DNA of 64,000 nucleotides from Saturnia japonica (lineage: Eukaryota > Arthropoda > Insecta > Lepidoptera > Saturniidae). The translations under genes and the position numbers were made by a program. The DNA lies in NCBI GenBank assembly GCA_033032175.1, contig CM065320.1, positions 15,333,413-15,397,412 of the forward strand. The letters run 5' to 3'. Positions 34,736 through 47,851 of the stretch are shown here, in pieces (the first letter of the stretch is position 1; every line of letters begins with the position of its first letter). The notes beneath the pieces are model-generated. The model was not told the origin of the DNA, searched no databases, and saw only the letters and a program-made list of their open reading frames with translations.

Positions 34736-35384
34736 ATGTATAATATAATATGAATGAATATGTTAAAACTATGATAGTATTTGCAACGGACAATATGTTT
34801 CTATAATTTTTGTATGCTTATACAGACTTTGCATGAGCAAATTTAATAGAAGAACGGGGAAATATTATGCCTTAACACGAATTTCTAATGAGCCATGGCA
34901 GATGAAATTCTAAAATTCTTCTGAAAGAAACAAAACATAAGAGAAATTTATTGATTTATACATAGTGTTTTTTCCTGAGATAATATGAGAAAAATGCCAA
35001 ACTACAAACACAGAAACTGTCCTGTATCTTTACTCATACTCTCCCATGAATAAAAAACATGTATATTTCTAGCTGAGTTCTAGGGTGCAATTGAGGCCTT
35101 TCGGATCGCGTTCATCATACACCAAGCTGAAATACCTATCAGAATATCATGCTTAGTTTTGTCATGTTCTGGAATCTATAGGTTTACAGCAGTACTATAA
35201 TTTGTTTTACCCTATCTCTGCTAAGACATACTACCGTCATGATGCAAAAAAAAAACAGAGTTAAAATACGGTATTATAAAGTCACTAAATAGTTTTCCAT
35301 TGAACTCCAAAGCAAATTGCCTAGTAGTTCTTATTGTAAGAGTTATCTTTACCAAACGAATGAACCTTAATTCACCAAAGTACA

Positions 35385-35750
35385 CGCATGCGCAAAAGCC
35401 CTTATGATATGAAACGCTATAAGCTCAGTCATCTCGTACCTAGCGCTGGCTACACTTTACCGCGCGTCTCGCGAACTTGAGAAAGTTGGCTTCCGTAACG
35501 TGATACAAAATATTATAATTCGTAAATTTAAATAATAAGTTAGAATAAAAGTAATTGTGTAACCGACTTGTGAATTAAGAAATCGCATAACAAAAGTTAA
35601 ATTTGAATACATTTCAATTTTAAAGGTTCTTTTGTGCTTTGTGTTTTTAATATTTTAGGAAATAATTATATTAAAATTATAAAAACAAAATCAGAAATTA
35701 AGATAATTTAGAATTTACTTAATAGTATCTTTAGTGAAGTGTAAGTGAAT
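35385..35750 (+). promoter_or_regulatory. Candidate promoter and 5' UTR exon of the GPCR gene
   Basis: An isolated GC-rich patch with ACGCATGCGCAAA (NRF1-like palindrome, about 35384-35396) and ACCGCGCGTCTCGCGAACTT, followed by AT-rich sequence and a strong GTAAGT donor near 35740. Because the first coding exon (38099) begins with an acceptor rather than a transcription start, a noncoding upstream exon must exist; this is the best local candidate. Confidence 0.25.
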
Positions 35751-36319
35751 GAAATTGTGTACTTATATTATTGTGTAAATTGCAATTTATATCAAATAAC
35801 GTAGTGTAAAAATAAGTGAGATATCAAATTAAAATTAATATATAGAGTGTATGTATGAACATGATACTTAAAGGAATAATTTAATACATTCTTACTAATT
35901 ACAATAAATCTCCGAGCTACATTTAAATAAGTAAGTAATATTTTACGATAAGCTTCAATGGACCTTAAAGCCAATAATTTTACTATTACCTTTTATCTCC
36001 TTTTCTGCCTGATTTCTCCCTTTTCCCTTTTTATCTCTAATCCCGAAAGATAAAGTGAACTCTCAATAATGGCTCAATATATTTTATTTAATGCGTGCAT
36101 TGGTGACTATTGGTCCACACTATTATATAAAATATTTTATGACATACAATTTTATGTGTAAATAAAAATAAAGAAATGCTCGAATAACTGGAACTAGAAA
36201 GAAGTATATTTAAACACATTGATTCAATCTAAAACAGTACCTGGCATACATAGTTTATTTAATTGGTTTTGTTTGTTTGGTTTGTTTAATTTAATCCATA
36301 TTTGCCATTTTGCGAAATA

Positions 36320-36619
36320 CAGTGTAAACTCTTTATAATGTTATCCTTTATAACGATAAACTCCCTATAACGTTGAAGTGAGCCCAACTTGGTTGGTTTG
36401 CGTTAAAACCCACATATTGAAACACTCTTTATAGCGATACGCCATTCTCTATTACGAAGAAATGTGTAGGAAGACGATTCCACCACATATCTAGATATGA
36501 ATAGAATACATAAAATAATACAAAAGTTTGTTTTTTTTGTTCACTCGATATAACGATAACTCTCTATAACGACAAAAAATGCTCAGTCCCTTGAGTTTCG
36601 TTATAAAGAGTTTACACTG
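36320..36619. mobile_element. pogo/Tigger-like MITE with TA target duplication
   Basis: 300 bp with inverted ends CAGTGTAAACTCTTTATAA / TTATAAAGAGTTTACACTG (19-bp perfect match), flanked by TA at 36318-36319 and 36620-36621. Internal subterminal TATAACG repeats (CTATAACG, ATATAACGATAACT) resemble Tc1/mariner pogo-type ends. Non-coding. Confidence 0.8.
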
Positions 36620-37139
36620 TATGTTATTAGTGGGCCGATTTTCTGACATTACTTTCATTTATTAAATATATTTAAATTCAAATTAGCAAACGATTCTAAA
36701 TTAATAATAGATCCTTCGACATGACAATTATTAATAATATTACATATTTTATATAATATTTTCTTGACATTTCTTAAGCGCCTACAGAATAATTTATACA
36801 TAGAAAATAGTATCTACGCCTGTAAGATGATATAACGCAATCTGCATCATTTACAATAAGAAAAGTCCGTCTCTGCAACCTATCCAGGGTTTCGAGGAGA
36901 AATTTTGCAGATTCGCAGTATTAACAATTAACAAGGATTAACAGTATTTTCCATACAAGGCCGAACTTACATCCCGCCACACTATTTCTGTTGCAAAGCA
37001 GTTATGTTTCCATTCCAAGGCCGTGATTGGTAAAACGTACTGTCATACAACCTTTTATGACTAGGCTTAGAACTAGTTAGACTATCGCTTTTCTCACAGT
37101 TTCTCATTCGCCAAAGTTGTGTTATGTTTCATTGTAGCT

Positions 37140-38010
37140 CTTCTTCTTTCTGCTCTTATCCTACACTAGGTGGAGTCGGCACAGCACGTCTTCTTCTTCT
37201 ATTCCAGCTTATCAGCCGTCATCTCTGCACTCCCTCCCCGTATACGAATATCCTCTTTCACACAGTTCATCCAAGTTTTTTCCCCCATTACCGCTAACTA
37301 TCATCTCCATTATCTTTTTCACCACATGACTCTCATCTCTTCGCATAACATGTCCATACTACCATAATCTTCCACTCTTCAATTTTTCAGTTACTGGTGC
37401 TACTCTCAGGCTTCCTCTAACTTAGTCATTCCTTGTTATATCCATTCTTGTCACTCCGCACATCCATCTCAACAATCGCATCTTTACCACATGCAGTCTC
37501 CTTTTATTCACTGCACTCTGATCCATACAAACCGACAGGTCTTATAGATTTTCCCCTTAAATTTAAGGGGCATGCGCTGATAATAAGTTGTTCCTGAGAT
37601 CTGTCGCCACTTTATCCAACCATCATTTATTCGGCTGGATACGTCCCGGTCAATGTTAACGTCGCTTTGCAAGACAGAGCAATGGTACCTAAAATCGAAG
37701 CAGACTAATAGGTATACATAACTGTCATACATAACTGTATACATAACTGAAGAGACTGCCAAAGTCACAACATCTGCTCAGTTTTGGTCAGGCTGATCTT
37801 CAGCCCCACGTTCTCTAGTCTCTTCTGTCATTTTACCAGTCTCCGCCGTACCCCAGGCCCCTCTTCTCCAACAAGTGCAATGTCGTCGGCGAATTGCACC
37901 AACTTTCATAGATCTTTCATAAAACTTCCATCCTCTTTCTTAACACCTTAGGGATTATATTTCCAAAAATCCTTTCTTTTTACTCACCTACAGTGTAAAT
38001 TTTATCCAAT
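37140..38010 (-). mobile_element. RTE-type LINE remnant (reverse transcriptase C-terminal part)
   Basis: On the - strand near 37890-37770: FADDIALVGEEGPGVRRRLV, RLENVGLKISLTKTEQM. This is the RT catalytic FADD motif and the next helix. Farther along it gives GRLWYGHVMRRDESHV (about 37345) and a terminal VPTPPSVG. Multiple stops and frame shifts; dead. Confidence 0.7.
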
Positions 38011-38098
38011 CCTACTCCCATTAGTTTGGTCTGAGCGTTGAAATGTCACTCAGTTATCCTTTTATATTGATATTAACAATATATTTACCTTGTTTCAG

Positions 38099-38363
38099 AT
38101 AAACAATGGAGGATATTGTCATTTTATATAACAGCTCGCTGCTTCGAATGAGAGATGTTACATCCAGTGTCGCGCCATACGTTGAAGTACGGAACACCAG
38201 TGTTGCGAGCAAAGTTGCCAGCAATGCATACGAGTGGCGTTTCATTCTGCCGCCTTATTGCTTGATATTTCTTCTATCTATAACTGGCAACTGTCTCGTC
38301 ATCGCTACCTTAGCCAGTAATCGACGGATGCGGACAATAACAAACGTATATTTGTTGAATTTG
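38099..38363 (+). CDS. GPCR coding exon 1 (N terminus, TM1)
   Basis: Acceptor TTGTTTCAG at 38098, seven bases of 5' UTR, then ATG at 38106 (ACAATGG context). It ends LLNL in phase 0 before GTGAGTG. It encodes the extracellular tail with NSS and NTS sequons and TM1 with the GN motif. Confidence 0.85.
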
Positions 38364-41300
38364 GTGAGTGTTTAAAATTTATTCCTGTTGTTGGAAATTA
38401 AATAACTAAATCTAGGCAGGCAAAGTCATGCGCTTTGTGTTATTTTGCTCATTAGATGCATTAGATGTGGATAGGAATAAAAATGTATACCACAGGCGGC
38501 GTACGCTCCATATAATTTTGTAATTGTAATTTAAAAAAAAAACCCCTTGGACTTCGGCGTGCCTTGGGGATTTGTGAGCACGTGGTTTGTAGATAAGTGT
38601 GTTAGTGTGTGAAAAGGTGGATTTCAATATTATTGTTGTACTATTATTGGCCTTGACGAGGAAGTAATGAAGGAAGTGTGCCGGTCCGGATTGGTTAGAC
38701 CTTAACCCACTTTTATACACAAAATTATTTAAACGATAAATTCAATGCTTTGCAAATTTTGTCATGACATAAATGTTTAACAAATTGTAATGAAAAGTTT
38801 AAAAATGCCATCAAAAGCATAAAACTTAAAATAATGCCAGGTCTCGCAACGCAGTTCTTTTACTACAAAAAGTTGTAAGATCTTGTAGCGACACATAGCG
38901 ACATCTATCGAGCCACATACGACGCATCCTACATCGCGCTATAGAAATTAACTCTTCAATTGATTATATATATACAAGAACCCGACTACAACCGTTGGGC
39001 AGCTGCCCGCCAGACATAACACCCGTCTGGTCGGAGGATCCTCTCTTTTCTATGGCGGATGAGGAACTTTACTCTCTGTACCTCACCTCCGCTAAAATCT
39101 CATGTAAAACTAAACCAGTTATATTAGTTAGTGTTTATAGAAGCACCTATTCAACAATGTTGTTATAAATTTTTATCTAATTAATTGCCTATCAATATTT
39201 ATAGTGACCGTATCTATCTCTCTCAGACACCTTTATTTCTATAATAATTATAATAACTTGATAATTGAATTTTTGCGGTACCCTAATTATTTTTCTATAA
39301 TAAAAATAGCCTAAGTTACTCCCTATATCATCAGCTATCTATCACTGAAAGTCCCTTCAAAATCGGTTGACCTGTTTCGAAGATTACCCAGAACAAACAG
39401 ACAGACAAAAATTTAAAAAATGGGCTTTTTGTTAAAGGTACCGTTTATAATTTCATATACATTTAGTAAAAAAACTGTTACTTTGACATTACAAATAGAC
39501 ATTTCTATTTTAATTGTATAGATTGTATAGACTAATAAATACAATTTTCATTCTTCTTCTTCTTTTACATAATAATCGATATTTGTATGATGTTCCCTAT
39601 GGACTACAAAACGTCTGGAGCGATATTGATAAAATTTTCAGACAGTCTTTATATTAGCAGAGCGAGTGAGATCCTGTAAAGTTTACTAGCGATCGGATAA
39701 ATGCTCCCTATGGACTCCAAAACAGCAGAGCAACGCGTTTATCAGTAAATGATAAACATCTAGTTAAAACTAATTTCATATTTGCCAATTGATAGAATAC
39801 TTTAAACAAGCCACTGAAGCAATTAATGATAGTGACTAAAGAAAAACAAGGACACGTGAATACGTTAAAAAGCGTTTTTTTTTATCTTTCTACCACTCCA
39901 GTAGTTTAACTGAATACTGTTATTATTGCCTATTTAAGAATCTAGTGTGTTTGTACACACCATAAGTCGAATCGTATGAATATTATATTTCAATATTTGT
40001 AGTTGTAACAAATAATATACACTTTGGAATAGGTAACAATATTAGATAATTGTATCACGATAACTTAGAAAAAGCCTCTTTACTTCAACAAATGGCAATA
40101 GTTTTCAAACTCGGCGTAATGAAAAAACCAATCATAGTTGTTTTCGTCGGCGTGTTGGTTTTCAAATCGAATCGGCGAGTAGAAATCTAATTCCACAGAG
40201 GATTTCATTGTCGCCGCTTACTAACCTGCCGTTGGTTTTATTTTTAACAGATTTTAAAAAAAGCAGGAGGTTATAAATTCCAATGTATCCTTTTTTATGG
40301 ATTTCCAGCCATAACTTCTTCGTCCATAAACCGATTTGAATGATTCTTTTTTCGTTGGAAAGGCGTTGTTACCCCAAAAGTGGTTTATTTAAATTTAACG
40401 AGCCTTGAACCTCCAACTTCCAAGATACACCAGTTGTTTATTTGTTAAAAATTGTCTTGTGTAAAGTATATTGCAGTTATTTCAGCCAGACTAAACATAG
40501 ATATGTCAAATAAATATTTTGTAATATTTACAATACGTAATATATGCAAGCATCTACGGGTCACTGCACATTGTTCTAGAAGTAATATATTTAAAGCCGT
40601 TGTGCCATCAAATAACATGTAGAATGAAAAATACTCTATAGTACATAAATTCACAAAAAGATTTCTCCCTACTTGGGGCAGTCCTACAAGTACTATGAAA
40701 AGTATAGTACAAAATTAAAAATAATCGTTTAATACATAAATAGAATGAAGACACGTTTCTACATTCTTAAGAAATGCTGAATACTTCTGTTTTCCTGTAT
40801 GTGTTCCTTTTTGCCAAACACAAAATTCAATATTAGTAAAACTCCGGTAACCGATCTTGGCAAAAAGCCTGTGACTCGGGTATCGGAACAATAAGAGGTC
40901 GGTGTAAGTTATGGGTCCGTGTATTACTTGAGCACGTAAAGGTGATAAAATGTGTGTACGTGTTATGTGTATGTATAGTAACTGGTAAGTGTGTAGGTTA
41001 TGTAGATGTGCATGAGGGTGAGATGGATTACGTGGATTCATGTTTTTCTGAATTTTCGTATTATATTGATGATATATTACTTAAAATATATTGAGCCAGA
41101 AGCACAAGTGTACTGAAGTGAGACCATAAAACTGGTTAACAAATTTTGTTTTTTGGGTTAACGCCAACAAGTCCACAAACCCTTTTTGTTAAGTTCTCGA
41201 TAATTTAATAAATCATGTTCTACTTTAACTTGCGAACATAATCTCCACATGACTGCTCTCCCAGCTTGAAAATATCAGTAATAACAGTCAATCAAAGGAC

Positions 41301-44300
41301 TGATGATGGTCTATATCATCATTATATTAATACGTGAAGCAAAAACTTTGTACCCCTTTTTAAGCCTATTGCGTGCATGGCAGACTGAGGTTTCGCATGG
41401 TTAAAGTTTATATGGAGGAGTGTAGAAAGCTAAAATTCATCTATAATATCTGTTACTAATATATTAAATAAAATAAATTAATACTCCAAATCCTAATCCA
41501 AACAGTGCCATTGAACTTAGACCCCCTTGAAATATTGACATTGTCACTCAGTGAAAAGTGACAGCAAGATATTCATTGTTCAGGTTCATACTGCGAAATA
41601 TGTCAAACAGAAAATAGTCTATTATAAAAGATATATAAAGCCATAATTTCCTGGTAGTAAGAACCTTAGTTCAGTATTGTATCGATTTATATCCGTAATT
41701 CTTATTTTGGTTTGTTCGTTATGGATAGTTTTCAGGAAAAAAACCAGCATAAGTTTACTATTGGAAAAAGCAGAATACCGTCTAACTGGGCTAGCTAGTA
41801 ACAAATAAAATTATTCACATAGCCACACATTACAAATTATACACAACACAAGAATAAATTTAAAGTTTTACATATTTAGCTATTTTTAAAATTAATATAA
41901 TATTTATTGCACGTAAAGTACATTAATTGAATCGGAATTGAATTACATAAAGAGCTGAATTTAAATGAAATTATGTTTTGTTACAGGCAATATCGGATTT
42001 CCTGCTGGGCGTATTCTGTTTACCGTTCACGCTGGTCGGTCAGATATACAGAAGGTTTCTTTTTGGAGCGGCACTTTGTAAACTAATACCATTTTTACAA
42101 GGTAAGTGTCACAAAACATTTCTAATCGACTTTGAATTAAAAAATAAGTTTAAAACTAAAACCCGACTACGGAATATCACTCTCTAAAAAGCAAGAAACA
42201 AGAAAATATTATTGTCTGAAATTCTTATCTACTAAACATTCAATTATTTATAATGTAATAAGTAAATAAGTTATATATTTAAATTTAACACATGAATATA
42301 GTGATGTTCAGAGGATAGACTTGGTCTAACCTCTAATATATCTATAACCAGCGGACAATCAATACGCTTCTAACGATATCTCATTTACCAAATTATGTTA
42401 TGTGGATTAGAAGAAAATTGCGTACAGATGACCTAAATAACGGTTAAAATCATAACCCTACTTTACGCTTCGCCGTAATCGGATAAAAAGAAGAAGGCTC
42501 TTAATTTTATTTTATTTACGGATTTTCGGCCATAACTTCGTTGTTTATACACCGGTTTGGATGATTCCTTTTTGTCGGAAAGGGGATACCTAAATGGTGG
42601 TCCCACTTTGATTTCATTGGCATTAGTCAGTTGACTTCGAAGATACACCAGGGAACTCCTGAAAATAATTGAAGATGGTTTTCTTTTTGTTAAAATTGTC
42701 TTGTCCTTGCGAATGGACATTAAGGCCGGCTTAAAGCAAATACTTAAATCATATTTAAATCGGTAAATTAGATTTAAGATTGACAGTTGTATACATTTTG
42801 ACACAACTATACTGGATTTATGCTAAAACTGAATTTAACTTTTTTTGGTGCAAATCATCCTTAGACTCTGCAGTATGTTTAATTGGGTATTCTTTGATCT
42901 TAATTACTTTAGAGATAAATTGCCCAGTTGCTTGTATTTTAGCAATGCATAAAATTATGCCGAGGTTTTCTTTTTAAATCAATCTTGATATCCGTTTTCA
43001 CATAAACACGGAGTAAGGATTGGGTAGCAATTATAGGTAAAGTAAAGGTAATTTATTATTTAATTTTTTCTATGATTCTAGATTATGTGATTAAAAGAAA
43101 AAGTAGATATTTTCATAATTTCACTTTTGACAGTATAAAATAAGGAGAATTTCTTTTAATGATTTTAGAAGTTTTTATTTTCATTATTATTTCTAAGCAA
43201 TGCGCATGTGATGCTTCTGGTGTTATAAGTGACCATAGCTTGCGGTAATAACTAACTATCAGGCACTCCGCATGCTTGTTTGTCACTAATGTAGTATAAA
43301 AAAATAAGAGACAATTTTGAGTGTAACATTTTGAGTGAATGCCTATGATTTACAATCGATTAAGTTCAAAGGACCTAAGCAGTGATTGACAGAGACATCG
43401 CACGATTTAAGCAATAATGGGTCAGTTACGTGTAGCGATATATCATCGATCGACATAAGTTGGAATCGCTACCATAACATAAGCTTTCAGTGAAAGACAC
43501 TATCATTTAGCCATAGCATAGCATATTCAATTCCCGTCTAGCTAGCTACCACCCTTAAGTTGAAAATCTGTCGCCAAGCACCTATAAATGGGGTTCTGCA
43601 CTTAATAGCTAGTTCCCTGCTAGGCTTATCTCTTTACCATCTTGGGGCCACATCGTCACCTAAAAATAATAAAACATATATTAACAGCAAAACTGTTAAT
43701 TACACTTGTTTATGATGTAGGGTAAGAAACTAAAGAATTTGAATAAATTTTTTGATGAACTTCGTCAGAATAAATTTTAAAATGCTTAATACTAGTTAAC
43801 TAAACTCAATATTTTGCGACATCGTAAAGTAAGAGATTTAATAGAACCCCATAGTGGAAGACAATTATTTTAAAAGTATGTTTTCCAGCGGTGTCAGTGT
43901 CCGTGGACGTTTGGACCCTCGTAGCCATTTCTCTGGAGAGGTATTTCGCCATCTGCCGACCTCTCAAATCCAGGAAATGGCAGACACAGTGCCACGCATA
44001 TAAAATGATCACAACTGTCTGGATAATATCCGTAATTCTCAACTCGCCAATCCTTATTGTGTCAGCGCTTCAACCCATGAGAGGTAACGGTAAGTGTAAT
44101 GTTCAACTTATATAAACTTACTTTTCTTTCTTTTTTTCTACAGGATTTTTTGATAATATCTAACTATACTATAATGTTATCAAGCAAAAGAGTCGGTTTA
44201 AGGGGAATTAATATCCAAGCCCATCAATGTTTTACTGCAGGGTCCTTACTTCTTAATTATTTATTTAAATTAAATTCGCTGATTTCATATTACAAAAAAT

Positions 44301-47300
44301 CTCAATTACATCGATAAGCAGATATTCAGCCAATTATGAATTTTTATCCTTTTAATCAGATATTATAATTAACTAGCGATGCCTAAGGATTTCACCCGTG
44401 TTAAAACGTTAGGCGTGTTAAACGGCTGCAATTCCAAATGCGTCTGGCCTTCGCTGTAACAGTCAAGGCCAAATTACACGTTCAATCTTTGGTAGCTTGC
44501 GAAATTAACCTGTTTCCATATTTCGCACGTATCGAGAGTATGCGTTTCGGAAAGCCATCATCTGTCTTTATTTACGCAACGGAAAACAATACCAAGAGCG
44601 TAGTTTACCAGAAATCTTTGAATTGAATCTTCATTGCATTTAAGACATTAAATTCGTTTGTAGTACAAACGAGTTCACTCAATTAGCCAACGAAACTTTA
44701 ACCATAGAGTACGATGTGGCCAATATTATCAATTTCAATGAACTAGAGTAGGAAGGTTGATTGGAATTGATAATCGCATATGAAGAGTTACAACCAAATC
44801 AGTTTTAGGTGATACGAAGTTCACCGGGTCATCTAGTCATAAATAGATTTAAAAATGCAGACTAGCATAGGTCACTAACTGTTCGGTGTACATCAGTGAA
44901 GGGTTAGTATTTAAGAAGAAGTAGTAAAGTAAAATTAATGCACTAGAAAAGGAATTTGTCCATTTCATACGTGAAGTTATATAAACGAAACAAAATACGT
45001 AGAATGGCTAGTCTGAAAGAAAGTATCACCAATAGAATTAAAGGTATATTTCTTTGGTTGGTTTGATTTGGTGTGCTTATCTAACAATTATTGAAATTAG
45101 GTTATTCGAACCAAATAGTATAAGTACTAAACGTTCTGAAAGTAAGAGTAATTTGGAACTAGCTCAAATGGGCTAAAGATACTAGCAACTAGTACTAATA
45201 GACTAGAGGTTCACGATTCTGAAGGAAGCGAAACAGTTGCATTAACCAGTAAGAATAAGTTTTCTATCGGCGTCAGAAATTTGAAATATCATTGAATAAT
45301 ACTAACTTAATATCAAATTCAAACCAAAACCTTATCTTTCCGATCCGATCTTTCTACGTATATGAAACCAGTACAAAATAATGTATTTCTTAAGCCAAAC
45401 TTCATTTTCACGCGTTGCCAGAAATCCAATATCGATAGACAAATATTCATAAGATTTGTATACTTTAATGTATTCCAATAAACGAGCGATTCATGTTCTC
45501 TATTTCTACTTTTTTCGATTCGTTCGATTTCGATTTCGAAGATTACGTTCACATTTCGTTCATAACATGCAAGTATCCGCGCGTGACTGTATTTTTTCTA
45601 TTCCTCGAAAGCTATTTATTTATCCAAGATAAAAGGTAGACATAACTCGGTTTACTTCTATAAGCTTTTTTAAAAAGCTAAATTTATCATTCGATACAAT
45701 TGAGAGCTGTTACAAGGCTAATGTGACAAACTAAAATAATCAGCCATGGTTTATTATGCAGCCCGGATAACCATCCTACTATCCAGACGTAACTCGGCGG
45801 TTTTTAACTCACACACGCATCGCTACCATCTCTTGGCTCATACCAGCATGTATAACTAAGTACTCTAACTTATAATAATAAACAAAGGAAATTTAATTAA
45901 AACACCAATATGAAGACCACACTAAAATCTGTTCATATATATGTCTGTCCGTTTTTGAATCATCAATGCTTGTCATGTTAACTACAGTATTCGTAGATTG
46001 AACGGCTCCGTGATTAGCTGAAACATCGGAAATCACGTTTTCAACTGCGTTAGGGTCGAACGAAAGTAATTACAGTTTCCTACTTAATCTTCCACATACT
46101 GTTTCAAATATAACTGTATATAAAACTATATATTATAAAGAACTAACTGTATATAAAAATGCCTATAGTATATCCAAAATAATTGCCCAAGTATATTTTT
46201 TGTATTTTCCATATATTATTAGTTTGATGAAAAGTGTAGTTTTAATTTTAAATAAATATTGCGTATTTTATAAATATAATTACTTCATTCATCAAAAATA
46301 AGTCGGGAATTTTACTAAAACCTATCTATCACGCCGGAAGATTGTACAAAATAAAATATTAAGTATTGCTTATCTACCATAAATTTGTATTCTTAGTATA
46401 TGTTTAGATTTTCATGTTGATTTATTTTATTTTATACTTAGCAGTTCAGTTTTGACCTCCGATAGTTGAGAGAAAATGCCGTTTATTAGTCAGTTGAGTA
46501 TTTGTTTACTTATTGTGTTCCAATCATACTACAGTACACCGAAGATTAATTTGGCAATTAAATTCTATAACATATTTGTCACACTTGACATTGGCAAATT
46601 TGCCTACATAGACAGAATGCCAAAATTAAAAAAAGAAAGATCAGACAGCAGCATTGAATTACGAAACAAGTTGATTGTGCTAACAAAATAAAGTGATTTA
46701 TAATGAGATACCATATGATGAATGATGAATGAAACACCACAGAGATCTAAATACAGTTGAAATATATGGAAACTTATTTACTGTATGGTAGGTATCTTTG
46801 TAACCACTGTGAAAATCTCATGTTAAGGGTTCTTTGTTTTCTAAATAGAGGTTAGAGGTAAAGGGAACCATACATTTAATATCATCTATGAAGAAAACCA
46901 TCTTATATCAGAGACATGTTGAAAAGTGTCCCTCTGTAAACAGCTAATTATAATTAAAAACCCAACAAAATTGCGCCAGTGTAGCAAGAAAGAAATATTT
47001 CGTGATTTTATAGTTTTTACTATTGTAAAACTTAAAATAAATATGTAATTGGACAATAATGGGAAAAGTTTGTGCAGTGAAAAAATGTTCAATTGGCAAT
47101 AATTAAATAATAATAATCGAACACAGATAAGACTTTTATTTGCCTCGCTGTACTGTTAGCCTTAAGGGACCTATACAAATAGAGCCGCTGATGACTTCAA
47201 CAGCGTCACCGGGCATGGGGGCGAACGCTTAAGGCACTCCGCCGCGAAATCGTGGTCAACATGCGCGCGAGGGTGCCAAAGTGGCCGAACCTCAGCTTGG

Positions 47301-47810
47301 ACTGTTGCCGCGACTGCGAAAAGGTCACGAACTGACTAATTCCCTATCCGTACAAAAGTCTAGCTGAAATAACGCATACATAAAAACAAGTCTCTACCTC
47401 CTGAGAGGAAGGAATTCTGTAAAACGTGGTCGAAACTTACTGTCGTAAAAAAGATGATCGAGGTCCCTTAAAGAACCTATGTACCTATGTGGTGTGCACT
47501 TATGTGTGTACATATTGTGTGTAATGATGTTTGTATCGACAAAATAATACTTTTCATGTACGTCTATAGTATTCAGCCATTGTAGGCTCTTTCGGTGGTG
47601 ATCATTCAAAGCCCACGCAAAATTGTATTTATTTATTTGCTTACATTTACATATTATACATAGTACAAAAGAATGAAACGTTATCAACTACTTTAGTTAT
47701 AAACTGTGTTGTAGCTACTCTCGCCCACCTTCGGAATTTTGTTCAGTTTTTCGGAACATGTATAATGTTAACATATAAAATAATAACATACAAAATGAAA
47801 GAAAAAACTG

Positions 47811-47851
<41 letters not shown>

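Larger units (their letters stand above)
29960..38098. other. Intergenic region between GH32 and the GPCR coding exons
   Basis: Contents: GH32 promoter (to about 30045), repeat debris (30440-30560), a Helitron/TIR-type repeat (30950-31220), AT-rich DNA (31230-32460), a TIR-bounded GC-rich element (32473-33640), unassigned DNA (33650-34190), a LINE endonuclease remnant (34200-34735), unassigned DNA (34740-35370), a promoter-like GC-rich patch (35385-35500), a pogo-like MITE (36320-36619) and an RTE LINE remnant (37140-38010). Confidence 0.6.

Noticed and set aside
46476..46691. 71-codon frame starting with a hydrophobic, signal-like segment
   Set aside because: Lies in AT-rich intron DNA where frames of this size arise by chance; no splice context, no recognised family, and the first hydrophobic stretch is weak.
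47059..47106. Short frame MGKVCAVKKCSIGN resembling the start of a THAP zinc finger
   Set aside because: Only 15 codons before a stop, no C..H half of the finger follows, and a repeat begins right after. Too little to call.
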